The position numbers and the translations under genes were made by a program. From Symploca sp. SIO1C2 (lineage in GTDB: Bacteria; Cyanobacteriota; Cyanobacteriia; Cyanobacteriales; Coleofasciculaceae): a DNA stretch of 64,000 bases. The notes under the pieces were generated by a model, which saw only the letters and a list, made by a program, of their open reading frames with translations, was not told where the DNA came from and ran no database searches. The DNA lies in the NCBI GenBank assembly GCA_010672925.1, contig JAAHFP010000002.1, positions 1 to 64,000 on the forward strand, read 5' to 3'. Positions 41,143 to 50,627 of the stretch are shown here, piece by piece. Every line of letters begins with the position of its first letter. Position 1 is the stretch's first letter.

Positions 41143-43545
41143 ATGTCTGGCTTCTCCCCTACTGGCTTGTCCCCAAAAGAAATAGCTGCTGTTAATCGAA
41201 TTTGCAGTAAACATGGTTTGAAACCCGAAGAGTACGAAGAAATTGTACAACGGTTGGGACGTCATCCCAATAAAGCTGAACTGGGCATGTTTGGCGTAAT
41301 GTGGTCAGAACACTGCTGTTATAAAAACTCCCGTCCTCTACTAAAACAATTTCCCACAACCGGCGATCGCATTCTAGTTGGTCCAGGAGAAAATGCTGGG
41401 GTTGTAGACTTGGGAGATGGACTGCAATTAGCATTCAAAATTGAATCCCATAATCATCCTTCCGCTATCGAACCCTTCCAAGGTGCAGCAACGGGAGTAG
41501 GGGGTATCCTACGGGATATCTTCACTATGGGGGCTCGTCCCATTGCCATCTTAAACTCCTTGCGTTTCGGTTCCCTGACAGATGCTCGTACCAGGCGAAT
41601 ATTTACCGGTGTAGTTGAAGGAATTGCTCACTATGGGAACTGTGTGGGAGTACCCACCGTCGGCGGTGAAGTCTACTTTGACTCGGCTTACAGTGGCAAT
41701 CCTTTGGTAAATGTTATGGCTTTAGGATTGATGGAAACTCCAGAAATTGTCAAATCTGGAGCATCCGGTATCGGCAATCCTGTATTATATGTTGGCTCCA
41801 CTACTGGGAAAGATGGTATGGGGGGAGCCAGTTTTGCTAGTACCGAACTCACCGATCAATCTATGGATGATCGTCCCGCAGTGCAAGTAGGAGATCCTTT
41901 TCTAGAAAAATCTTTGATTGAAGCTTGCTTAGAAGCATTTAAAACTGATGCAGTAGTTGCAGCCCAGGATATGGGAGCAGCGGGCATTACCTGTTCCACT
42001 TCCGAAATGGCGGCGAAGGGAGGTGTCGGAATTGAGCTAGATTTGGACTTAATTCCAGCACGAGAATTCGATATGGTTCCCTATGAATACCTACTCTCAG
42101 AATCCCAAGAAAGGATGCTGTTTGTTGCTTATAAAGGAAGGGAGCAGGAATTAATTGAGATTTTCCACCGTTGGGGACTCCACGCCGTGGTAGCAGGGAC
42201 AGTAATCGAGGAGCCAATTGTCAGAATTTTACACAATAATCAGGTAGCAGCAGAAATCCCAGCAACAGCCCTAGCAGATAATACCCCAATTTATCATCGA
42301 GAACTCTTAGCCCAACCCCCAGAATATGCAGCTCAAGCTTGGGAGTGGACTAGCCAATCCTTACCAGTTTGTACTAATGCTGGTATGGAAATTGCAGACA
42401 GTCTCCACAGTTGGAATGATATCCTACTTCAACTATTAGATAGCCCCACTATTGCTTCTAAACGCTGGGTTTATCGTCAGTATGACCATCAAGTACAGAA
42501 TAATACAGTAACTCTACCCGGTGATGCTGATGCTACCGTCATCCGGTTACGTCCAGTAGAAAATGCGGATAATTCAACAAACAACCAACAACAAACAACC
42601 AACAACAAACAACTAAAAGGTATTGCCGCAACTGTAGATTGCAATTCCCGATATGTCTATCTTGACCCTTACGAAGGAGCTAAAACTGTAGTTGCAGAAG
42701 CAGCACGTAATCTTAGTTGTGTCGGTGCTGAACCTTTGGCTGTTACCGATAATCTCAATTTTGGTTCTCCAGAAAAACCAGTAGGATACTGGCAACTAGC
42801 ATCCGCTTGTCGGGGAGTAGCAGATGCTTGTCGGGAAATGGGAACACCGGTGACTGGGGGCAATGTTTCCCTTTACAATGAAACCCTCGATGCTGCTGGC
42901 AATCCCCAACCCATTTATCCCACTCCAGTTATCGGTATGGTAGGATTAATTCCTGATTTTACCAAGACCTGCACTCAAGGCTGGCAAGCTACAGGGGATT
43001 TAATTTATTTATTGGGATTACCGATTACTACTTCTACTCCCCAAGTTTCCTTGGGTGGTTCGGAATATTTAGTCACTATTCATGGTTTAGTTACCGGAAA
43101 ACCACCAATAGTAGATTTTGAGTTGGAGCGTCGTCTACAATCAGTGACGCGGGAAAGTATTTCTCAAGGTTTGGTAAATTCGGCTCATGACTGTGCTGAG
43201 GGAGGATTAGCAATTGCTCTAGCGGAATCCTGTATTTCAGGTAAATTCGGTGCGGAAATTAACTTGGGTGTGACTAATGAATCCTTAGCACTCCGCTGGG
43301 ATGAATTACTGTTTGGGGAAAGTTCCAGCCGTATTCTGGTTTCTGTTAATCCTGAACAACAAGCTACTTGGGAAGCCTATTTAGATCAGCAGTTAAAGGG
43401 ATACTGGCAACAACTGGGGGTGGTGACTGGGGAAAATGCTGATTTACAAGTGCTTACAGGAGATAATCTAGCCCTAATTGAGGTTAAGATAAGTCAAATG
43501 TGTGAGTATTGGGAAAACGCGATCGCACGGCGTTTAAAAGTTTAG
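41143..43545 (+). CDS. purL: Phosphoribosylformylglycinamidine synthase subunit PurL
   Basis: [24 protein letters not shown]...[37 protein letters not shown]...[19 protein letters not shown]. Confidence 0.97.
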   Translation: MSGFSPTGLSPKEIAAVNRICSKHGLKPEEYEEIVQRLGRHPNKAELGMFGVMWSEHCCYKNSRPLLKQFPTTGDRILVGPGENAGVVDLGDGLQLAFKIESHNHPSAIEPFQGAATGVGGILRDIFTMGARPIAILNSLRFGSLTDARTRRIFTGVVEGIAHYGNCVGVPTVGGEVYFDSAYSGNPLVNVMALGLMETPEIVKSGASGIGNPVLYVGSTTGKDGMGGASFASTELTDQSMDDRPAVQVGDPFLEKSLIEACLEAFKTDAVVAAQDMGAAGITCSTSEMAAKGGVGIELDLDLIPAREFDMVPYEYLLSESQERMLFVAYKGREQELIEIFHRWGLHAVVAGTVIEEPIVRILHNNQVAAEIPATALADNTPIYHRELLAQPPEYAAQAWEWTSQSLPVCTNAGMEIADSLHSWNDILLQLLDSPTIASKRWVYRQYDHQVQNNTVTLPGDADATVIRLRPVENADNSTNNQQQTTNNKQLKGIAATVDCNSRYVYLDPYEGAKTVVAEAARNLSCVGAEPLAVTDNLNFGSPEKPVGYWQLASACRGVADACREMGTPVTGGNVSLYNETLDAAGNPQPIYPTPVIGMVGLIPDFTKTCTQGWQATGDLIYLLGLPITTSTPQVSLGGSEYLVTIHGLVTGKPPIVDFELERRLQSVTRESISQGLVNSAHDCAEGGLAIALAESCISGKFGAEINLGVTNESLALRWDELLFGESSSRILVSVNPEQQATWEAYLDQQLKGYWQQLGVVTGENADLQVLTGDNLALIEVKISQMCEYWENAIARRLKV

Positions 43546-43578
43546 GTGATTTTCTCCGAAAGAATGTACCTATCGTAG

Positions 43579-43684
43579 TGGCGTGACACAGCTAAAACTG
43601 TGCAATAGAAAATCCACCGTTTTCCTTGTAAATTCAGGTATTTGAGCCATTTGCCTAATGAACCATTTTAGCTGTGTCACGCCA
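43579..43684. mobile_element. MITE-like element with 19-bp perfect terminal inverted repeats
   Basis: TGGCGTGACACAGCTAAAA (43579-43597) and TTTTAGCTGTGTCACGCCA (43666-43684). Confidence 0.8.
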
Positions 43685-43856
43685 GTAGGGTGTGTTAGCG
43701 CAGCGTAACGCACCAAATTCTGGGTACAATCATTTTCAAAAATCGCCTTAGTTATCAGCGATTTTACAGAAAGCGACAAGGCAGGATGAGAAAGAAGGGA
43801 AGAAGGGAAGATTTCTTTCCTTTGTAGGGAGCAGTGTTCCACTCGTTGGGATGCCC

Positions 43857-44846
43857 CTAAGCAATTTGGAGATTGTCTGTAGAATTCCAATACTGAACAA
43901 GGTTAAGATCTTCCACAGAGTACTTCACAAACTCCGACTCCTTCATTGCCCCACAAGAACCCTTGAGTCGTAAAGTTCGATTTTCATCCCTGACTAATTC
44001 AGCTAGGTAAGTGTAGATTGAGTCATTCGGTGTTTTGCAGGTGAGCTCAGCTTTGATTGTACTATTATTGAAGCTTTGTTTAATAATTTTCCCTGCAACC
44101 TGGTAGTCAAACCAATCCCACCCATGCATAAGCATTAGCTCTCGCTCCAAAACCTGCATCGAAGTTGGTAAAATACTCCAGCCTCGATAAACTCTGTTCA
44201 TACATTCAATATCGCCGGTTCTAGTTAAGATTGATTTGAAGGAATCTCCATCTAAACCGCCGTAGTATCTACCAGTTGGAAAATCGATAGCAGTGGGAGC
44301 AAACCGATGGCCACCAAAGTGACTAGCTTGCCAAATCCTAACCTGACTCAAGGATAACTCAGTTACTATGGCCGATGCTTCTCGGTAAAAAGGTTTACCA
44401 TAGCGAGCGCAACATTTATCATGGCTACCGTGAGTACAAACCATAATATCTCGCGTTTCACTAGTTTCTAGTTCGCAATCTGGTTTCTCCCCTGCCAAAT
44501 ATTGTTCAACAACTCCTGCTACCTGCTCAATATTGGCCAGATTATACTCATACTTCTGGTAACCTCTGCTCAATACTCCCTGTTCCTGATCAAAAATTAA
44601 GACTTTTGTTCTATCAGTTGGTTGGGATTTGTTCGGAGCTAATAATAAAAATCTGACCCGAAGCTGGGACTGCTTAACCTGAGCAACTAAAGCTTGCAGA
44701 TTTGGGGGAATAGATTTAGACTCAAAAGCATTTCCTGCCCAAGGAGTGGGACATTCAACAAAAATATAGGTTGGGTAGTTCGTACCACTGCCAATAATAT
44801 CTTCTCCCGCTTGGCGTGAAGACTCTGCACAGAAAAAAGTGTTCAT
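43857..44846 (-). CDS. Sucrase/ferredoxin-like (Suc_Fer-like) protein
   Basis: MVCTHGSHDKCCARYGKPFYREA...VRIWQASHFGGHRFAPTAIDFPTGRYYGGLD. Confidence 0.85.
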   Translation of the reverse strand: MNTFFCAESSRQAGEDIIGSGTNYPTYIFVECPTPWAGNAFESKSIPPNLQALVAQVKQSQLRVRFLLLAPNKSQPTDRTKVLIFDQEQGVLSRGYQKYEYNLANIEQVAGVVEQYLAGEKPDCELETSETRDIMVCTHGSHDKCCARYGKPFYREASAIVTELSLSQVRIWQASHFGGHRFAPTAIDFPTGRYYGGLDGDSFKSILTRTGDIECMNRVYRGWSILPTSMQVLERELMLMHGWDWFDYQVAGKIIKQSFNNSTIKAELTCKTPNDSIYTYLAELVRDENRTLRLKGSCGAMKESEFVKYSVEDLNLVQYWNSTDNLQIA

Positions 44847-45014
44847 TAGTTTCTCTCCTTTAAGTTGTTATGTATTTAAACGGTATAGCGCAATTCAAAA
44901 TTCAAAATTCAAAATTCAAAAATAGGCTATTACTAGGTTTCCTGAAGTTATTAATGTCCTAACCTAAATGTGTAGTGCCATATATTCTGTTCCCCAATTC
45001 CCAATTCTTAATTC

Positions 45015-46166
45015 TTAATTCTTAATAAAAATAAGTCCCTCCATTACCAAACGAGATAATAGGGGAACAATATCGAGTTCCCAATCACAGTCTGACAACC
45101 ACTGCAGTACATCCTCTCCCTTAAAAGTCTCTCCTTTAAATAAGTTTTCCAGCATGGTTAGATTTACCCCCCTGAGGACAATTTCCTTACCAGAAGTAAC
45201 AATTTTGTATCCATCCTCCTCCGGCAACTCAGAAATATTAACCCGCTGAGACTTAGCGCTGGTGAATTGAGTTGCTGCTCCTTGAGGAAATAAATTAAAT
45301 CCAGCTTGCTCCGGTAGAGCATATCTAGCAGCTGGCTTCCCTAAACTATCCAGGTAACTAATATATTCATCAGCAATATTGTGATAAGTCAGATGCTTAT
45401 CCAACTTTTCCATTAACTGCTCAATAGCAGCTGCAACAGGAGCAGTTTCTGTACGCAAAGGCAAGCTTTTACGCCACTCTTCTTGCTGGCACAACTGACT
45501 AACTAACCATTCGAGGAAGTCAATCCCGGTCTGGCAATGTATACCTAAAGTAAGATGCAAAGAAGGTTGCTCTAGAGCTAAAGCATAGTGCCAATAACCC
45601 CGGGGAATGTAGAGCACATCCCCTGGATTTAGAATACAACTCAACTCAGGTTCTCCCTCTGGAGGTACAAGAACCGACGATTTTTGTTCCGGCAGAGGAT
45701 ATTTCATTGTATCCTGAAAAACTTGCCACTTTTTTGAGCCATCTACTTGTAAAATAAAAACTTCGTGAGTATCGTAATGGGAGGAAAAGCCTTGTCTTCC
45801 TGGCCAAGAACAGTAAGCATTGATTTGAGTGCCATAGCCCAAATCGTATCTCAGTTCCTGAGTAAACTGAGCAATTGCGGGAACGAGTTTATGCACTCCA
45901 TTAATGATTAAAGTTGCGCCTTGCTGACACAATTTAAGTAAATTAGTATTTTCTCTTGCATCTAAAACTTTGCCATCTAACGCTAGACGTAGTTCAGGAT
46001 ACTGAAATTGATGGAAGTTTAATAAATAGTTGAGTTGTTCCCAAGAAAACAGATGTCCAAACTTGTTCTCTCCTGCACTAGGTATATGGATAGCTTGGCT
46101 TGTCCAATGATGTTTTAAGAATTCTTCCACCTTGTAGGGTTTTAAGATCTCGGAGAGTAAGGACAT
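45015..46166 (-). CDS. JmjC/Cupin_4-type (ROX-like) putative Fe(II)/2-oxoglutarate oxygenase
   Basis: INAYCSWPGRQGFSSHYDTHEVFILQVDGSKKWQVF (HxD) ... CILNPGDVLYIPRGYWHYALA (distal His); C-terminal winged-helix-like tail. Confidence 0.85.
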   Translation of the reverse strand: MSLLSEILKPYKVEEFLKHHWTSQAIHIPSAGENKFGHLFSWEQLNYLLNFHQFQYPELRLALDGKVLDARENTNLLKLCQQGATLIINGVHKLVPAIAQFTQELRYDLGYGTQINAYCSWPGRQGFSSHYDTHEVFILQVDGSKKWQVFQDTMKYPLPEQKSSVLVPPEGEPELSCILNPGDVLYIPRGYWHYALALEQPSLHLTLGIHCQTGIDFLEWLVSQLCQQEEWRKSLPLRTETAPVAAAIEQLMEKLDKHLTYHNIADEYISYLDSLGKPAARYALPEQAGFNLFPQGAATQFTSAKSQRVNISELPEEDGYKIVTSGKEIVLRGVNLTMLENLFKGETFKGEDVLQWLSDCDWELDIVPLLSRLVMEGLIFIKN

Positions 46167-46214
46167 AAATAAGAAAAATTATCAATAGTTTATCAAAAAA
46201 ATAATAAATACTTA

Positions 46215-46238
46215 TTGCCCCAATCTGCTTTGGGGCAA
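46215..46238 (-). terminator. Intercistronic hairpin, possible attenuator between 52-aa ORF and cupin gene
   Basis: TTGCCCCAA-TCTGCT-TTGGGGCAA (9-bp perfect stem); minus-strand T7 run at 46201-46195 further downstream. Confidence 0.5.
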
Positions 46239-46261
46239 AATCCTAGACCAGTTAGTAGGGA

Positions 46262-46420
46262 CTAAGTCGTGAGATCCCCTCCATCGGCATCAGTATTGAG
46301 ATCTCCACCGTCAGCGTCAGTATTTAGCTGCAACATACTGTTTCTACGGATGGAATAAGGCCGGATATCCTTGATTTCGATGCGAATCTTACTGGTACGG
46401 GATTGTTTCCGTTGTGACAT
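46262..46420 (-). CDS. Candidate RiPP-type precursor peptide, 52 aa, with duplicated LNTDADGGD core
   Basis: Reverse-strand ATG at 46420, TAG at 46264-46262. Peptide MSQRKQSRTSKIRIEIKDIRPYSIRRNSMLQLNTDADGGDLNTDADGGDLTT. The two 27-bp repeats (46327-46301 and 46300-46274) differ at six synonymous and no non-synonymous sites. Confidence 0.7.
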   Translation of the reverse strand: MSQRKQSRTSKIRIEIKDIRPYSIRRNSMLQLNTDADGGDLNTDADGGDLTT

Positions 46421-46775
46421 AACGAGATCTGTCCAAATTCATTGTGTACAGGGCATCCTCTACCGCAAGTCTGGCAGTAGGGAGCAGAAAAAGGTAACTA
46501 TCGCTGAGATTGCGATCGCTTAACAGCAATTTCTGTACTCAGAGTCTAACTCAGGTCAATCTCCTAAGTCAACTATTGAGAAGATATTGCATTTAATTTT
46601 ATACCGGAGGCCAACCAATTTTTTTACCAAAACTACCTGATTGGGAGAGAAAACTGTGGTGGGCATTATCAGCAAATCATCTTGTCGCTGTTGTATACTT
46701 TTGACAATGGCCACCCTACCATTATTGTCCTATGCTAAGATTTAAGATGAATTCAACACTAATGGTTAAAAATGA

Positions 46776-47309
46776 GTGAACGATGAATTGGGGCGATTTT
46801 ATAAAGGCATATTATTTGAAGTAATAGATTTTACTGTTCATACTGGAGCAAAAGTCTCTTGTGCTAAACGTGGTTCCACTCTTGTGCCTCTTGGAAAAGT
46901 AGAAATTTACGGTATGGGTAAAGTTAAAATGTGGCCGCAAGATGAATTAAACCAGCTACAAAAGATGAAACAGAAGAATCGTAAAGAATATGATAAAAAT
47001 CCCCAAAATGAGCAAAGATTGAAAAAAATCAAAATATTGAAGAAGAACTATGAACGTTCACAAGCAATGTTTGAAGCAGTGAAACAAGTAGGAATGGTTG
47101 GTTCAGTTGAGGATATTGAAAACATAATTGATAACTTGTTAGATGTTGGAGAAGAATTGACAGTCGATGCTGATGATACTGGAAGACAAAAGATAAATAA
47201 AATTGATGCTCCCAACGGGCAATTAAAAGTTATTAGTACTTGGAAAGTACTACCAGATGGTACAAAATATTTAGCAACTATAAATTTTATCCCTCAAGGT
47301 TTTTCGTAA
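46776..47309 (+). CDS. Hypothetical protein, possible C-terminal toxin-like domain (GTG start)
   Basis: Lys-rich linker then GQLKVISTWKVLPDGTKYLATINFIPQ; no signal or trafficking domain. Confidence 0.45.
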   Translation: MNDELGRFYKGILFEVIDFTVHTGAKVSCAKRGSTLVPLGKVEIYGMGKVKMWPQDELNQLQKMKQKNRKEYDKNPQNEQRLKKIKILKKNYERSQAMFEAVKQVGMVGSVEDIENIIDNLLDVGEELTVDADDTGRQKINKIDAPNGQLKVISTWKVLPDGTKYLATINFIPQGFS

Positions 47310-47809
47310 TGAACATAATTGAGCAACTACTAATGATGACTTCTGAAGAGATAGATTATTCTAATTTATCAGAGGAGGTACTAAAACAGTTGGCTTTATC
47401 TGAAGATGCTTTTATTGCTACTGAAGCTCTTGGAGAGTTATCAATGCGTAGTAGCAATACCATAATCCCAGTAGCTAAGGAAATTTTATCTCACTCAAAT
47501 AGTGATATTTATTTAAAATCTTCAGCCCTAGAAACTTTGTTTGATTTAGATTATCCTTATGCTGTTAATTATATACTTCATAAAGTAGCAGATTGTGAAT
47601 CTTATATGTTGAATTCTGCTATGGAATTACTAATAGAAGCAGAACTAGATTTAAAATCAGATTCTGTTCAGAAAATTGTTAGTATTATTTTAAACAGAAT
47701 ACAAAAAACAGGAGATAAAGTACATTTTCCAAGTGCAGAAGTCAAGTTTAAATTTCAAGACAAATTTCAGGCGCGATCACCTTTGATACCAGCGAAGCAA
47801 ATCTTCTAG
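47308..47809 (+). CDS. HEAT-like repeat protein, possible immunity partner
   Basis: ATG just after the upstream stop (MNIIEQLLMMTSEEIDYSNLSEEVLKQLALSEDAFIATEALGELSMRSS...); helical repeat pattern. Start approximate. Confidence 0.5.
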
Positions 47810-47833
47810 GGTGGCTAAATTAATATTTAGCAG

Positions 47834-48313
47834 ATGGCAGTAACTCAAACAGATATTCGTCAAGTCCAAACTCTTATTGACCCCATAGTCAACCACAAGG
47901 CTTGGGGAGCATCTTTAGGCATTGGTAGCTTTATTACTTTGGAGTTTGGCAATCCCCTTCCATCTAACGGGGAACACCAACGAACTCATGGAGAGTGGCA
48001 TCTTTGGATTTATTGTTGTGCGTGGCGTATTGAGGAAGGCAATGAAGTATTGGCTAGTTCAGAAGATCCACGAGAAAAAATTGAGTTAGCAGTAAAACGT
48101 TTGGAAGGTCTTGCTCTTAATTCCATTCAGCTATTTCCTCCAGCTTGGGATACAATATTCAGCTTTGATGAGCAGGTCTTTCTGCGTTCGTTCTCAATCT
48201 ATTCAGAAGAGTCTGAACATTGGATGCTCTACATGCCAGATGGGGAGGTTCTTTCTGTTGGCCCCGGTAGCAGTTGGTCTTACGAGAGTAGTGCGATCGC
48301 AAATCATGTATAG
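47834..48313 (+). CDS. Conserved hypothetical protein
   Basis: WGASLGIGSFITLEFGNPL...HGEWHLWIYCCAWRIE; stop codon lies inside a repeat element. Confidence 0.6.
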   Translation: MAVTQTDIRQVQTLIDPIVNHKAWGASLGIGSFITLEFGNPLPSNGEHQRTHGEWHLWIYCCAWRIEEGNEVLASSEDPREKIELAVKRLEGLALNSIQLFPPAWDTIFSFDEQVFLRSFSIYSEESEHWMLYMPDGEVLSVGPGSSWSYESSAIANHV

Positions 48314-48404
48314 CAAAAGGCGACCGGGCGACCAGGTAAAAGATTGACAGGTAAAGGTTTGCTGCATTTGGCGAGTGTCCTAATCGCCCTGGCAGTTGCT
48401 ATAC
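48308..48404. repeat. TATAGCAAAAGGC element (unnested copy) with 9-bp TIRs
   Basis: GTATAGCAA ... TTGCTATAC; interior shared with 35777-35900. Confidence 0.75.
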
Positions 48405-48435
48405 AAACAACTAACAACCAACAACAAATAACAAA

Positions 48436-48861
48436 TTAGCGAACTCCTAAGAATAATTCTTTAGGAAAAAATAAACTGTGCCCTGAACTTTCAACAAAAG
48501 TTAAACCATTGTTATCCCAGGTTACTTGAGATTTTTTAATATAATCTTCTATCTTATCTCCTTCATAAGTAAAAGAATAAGTTTTAGAATGTCCATAATT
48601 TGGTGTGGTTTCTTTGAGACCAATAAATAAATAATAAATTCGACTGAGCTGATAAGGGTAAAGAGTCAGCTTAAAACCGCCTTCAATCACCGAAAAGCAG
48701 TAATTGTAGCTGGAATTATAATTTACCGTTGCCGGTTTGCAAGACTGCCAGATAACTCGATTGGAAGAATAGTTAAAAATCACAAAAAAGATTATTGCCA
48801 GCAACAAGGCAGCAATAACTATACTTAAATCGCTGATCGCTTTTCTTATGTAGTCAAACAT
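48436..48861 (-). CDS. Hypothetical membrane protein
   Basis: Single N-terminal TM (LSIVIAALLLAIIFFVIF); overlaps the menE 3' end by 16 bp. Confidence 0.5.
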   Translation of the reverse strand: MFDYIRKAISDLSIVIAALLLAIIFFVIFNYSSNRVIWQSCKPATVNYNSSYNYCFSVIEGGFKLTLYPYQLSRIYYLFIGLKETTPNYGHSKTYSFTYEGDKIEDYIKKSQVTWDNNGLTFVESSGHSLFFPKELFLGVR

Positions 48862-50627
48862 CCATTAACCATTGCTTGCAGCTGCTCATAATTCACTTTG
48901 CCCTGAGCATTACGGGGTAACTTAGCTACCGAAATCCAATTTTTAGGTCGCTTATAGCTACTTAACTGCTCCTCTAGTGCCGTTGCCAGTAACTGATGGG
49001 AAACAGTCTGAGCATTAGGAACATAAATAGCTGTGACCATTTGTCCCCAATCAGCATCAGGTACGCCAATTACACAAACATCACTAACCAATTCTGTTGC
49101 TTGAATCGCTGCTTCCACTTCAGGAGGGAAAACATTTTCGCCACCAGTAATAATTTTGTTACTGCGACGCCCAATAATATGTAGATAACCCTGTTGATCA
49201 ACAAATCCCAGGTCATCTGTTGGGAAGTCTGGGATGGGAGATTGGGGATTAAAGGCTTCAGCTTCGGGATAGTAGCCCAGTGCCAAAGAATCTGCTTGAA
49301 TGGTAATCATACCAGTCTGGTTAGCATTGAGGATTTCTCCTGTAGTATTGCGAATGGTTACTTGAGCATGGGGTAATACCTGTCCACTGCTGTTATTCCC
49401 GCTTAGAAAGGCTTCCGGTTTAAGAGTAACTATTCCAGAGGCAGTTTCAGTCATACCATAGGTAGGAGCTAAGGGTATCTTATACCTTCTCGCCTCCTCT
49501 AACAGGGAATTCCAAGGAGGTGCCCCCCCTAAAAGTACTGTCCGAAAACCCGATAACCAAACAGAGGCATCTAAGTTGATCAGCCTTGCTAGTTGGGTAG
49601 GTACTAGGGAAAGGAAAAATTCCTTAGGCTTGATATAGCATTCTTCACCTTTTAAGGGGACGCGGGGACGCGGGGACGCGGGGACGCGGAGACATGAATT
49701 TTCATGCATCGTGGTGAAAGAAATTTTTTCATCGGAACTCCCTCCGGTTCCCCTCCAGGGAGGGGTTAGGGGTGGGTTCTGCCTCCTGCCTCCTGCCTCC
49801 TGCCTCCTGCTTTCAACCAAAGCTTTGAAAGGCATAATTACGATACGTCCCCCAGTAGTCAAAGAGCGCAAAAATTGCATCAAACCGCTGACATGATATA
49901 GAGGCAAAACACAAAAGGAGTTAATCGGCTTTTGCTCAAAATACTGATGAAACCCAGCTACAGATGCCATTAAAGTCTGCCAATTATGAGCTGCAAAGCG
50001 GATTTTGCCAGAAGATCCCCCCGTGGGGATGAAGATTGACGCGGAGACTGGGGGACGCGGAGACACGGAGAAGCAGGGACACGGGGACGCGGAGACAGGT
50101 CGAGATTGATTTGCATTCACGGTGGTGAAAACTTTTTCATCATAACTGACATCATGTCCACCTAAACAGTTATCATTTCCTTCTAACTTGCAACCTTCTT
50201 CCTTCCCTTCTGCCCTCTGCCCTCTGCCTAGCCTTCGGCAACGGCTTCGCCGAACTGCCTTCTTCTCACCAAAGTGTAAGTATTCAACCGAACTTGATAT
50301 AACACCTACCTTACTACCACCAAAAATTAAGTCAGGCTGGACTAAATCCAATACTTGTCGCCATTCCTGCCCAACCCAGTGGGGATTGCCGAGGAAAACA
50401 GGGCAATTAGTAGCAACAGCAGCCAGGAAAGCAGCAAGAAACCGCAGAGGATTTTGCTCTGCCAGGAGGATTTTGGGCAGAGTTCCTCCCTGAGAGAATT
50501 CGGTTAACTGCTGGCATAACTGCTCGGTAAGACGGTGAAATTGGTAGCTGTTGTAACCAATTAGCCAATCTTCCCCAGCACGTTGTTCGAGGTACGTTAA
50601 TGGTTGTTCCACAGTTGTTCGAGCCAA
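48846..50627 (-). CDS. menE: 2-succinylbenzoate-CoA ligase with two long repeat-derived insertions
   Basis: IFIPTGGSSGKIRFAAHNWQTL...APTYGMTETASGIVTL...IIGRRSNKIITGGENVFPPEVEAAI...VPDADWGQMVTAIYVP...PRNAQGKVNYEQL; next to menC. Confidence 0.9.
   Translation of the reverse strand: MARTTVEQPLTYLEQRAGEDWLIGYNSYQFHRLTEQLCQQLTEFSQGGTLPKILLAEQNPLRFLAAFLAAVATNCPVFLGNPHWVGQEWRQVLDLVQPDLIFGGSKVGVISSSVEYLHFGEKKAVRRSRCRRLGRGQRAEGKEEGCKLEGNDNCLGGHDVSYDEKVFTTVNANQSRPVSASPCPCFSVSPRPPVSASIFIPTGGSSGKIRFAAHNWQTLMASVAGFHQYFEQKPINSFCVLPLYHVSGLMQFLRSLTTGGRIVIMPFKALVESRRQEAGGRRQNPPLTPPWRGTGGSSDEKISFTTMHENSCLRVPASPRPRVPLKGEECYIKPKEFFLSLVPTQLARLINLDASVWLSGFRTVLLGGAPPWNSLLEEARRYKIPLAPTYGMTETASGIVTLKPEAFLSGNNSSGQVLPHAQVTIRNTTGEILNANQTGMITIQADSLALGYYPEAEAFNPQSPIPDFPTDDLGFVDQQGYLHIIGRRSNKIITGGENVFPPEVEAAIQATELVSDVCVIGVPDADWGQMVTAIYVPNAQTVSHQLLATALEEQLSSYKRPKNWISVAKLPRNAQGKVNYEQLQAMVNGCLTT

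Noticed and set aside
43570-43890. 106-aa minus-strand ORF after purL
   Set aside because: It runs through the MITE-like element and adjacent palindromic repeat, so it is probably not a gene.
46590-46712. Open stretch FYTGGQPIFLPKLPDWERKLWWALSANHLVAVVYF
   Set aside because: No start codon and only about 35 codons; could be a gene remnant but cannot be supported.
50597-50627. 31-bp overlap of the menC and menE ORFs as a possible frameshift site
   Set aside because: Both proteins are complete and in different families; ordinary overlapping genes or a slightly later menE start explain it.
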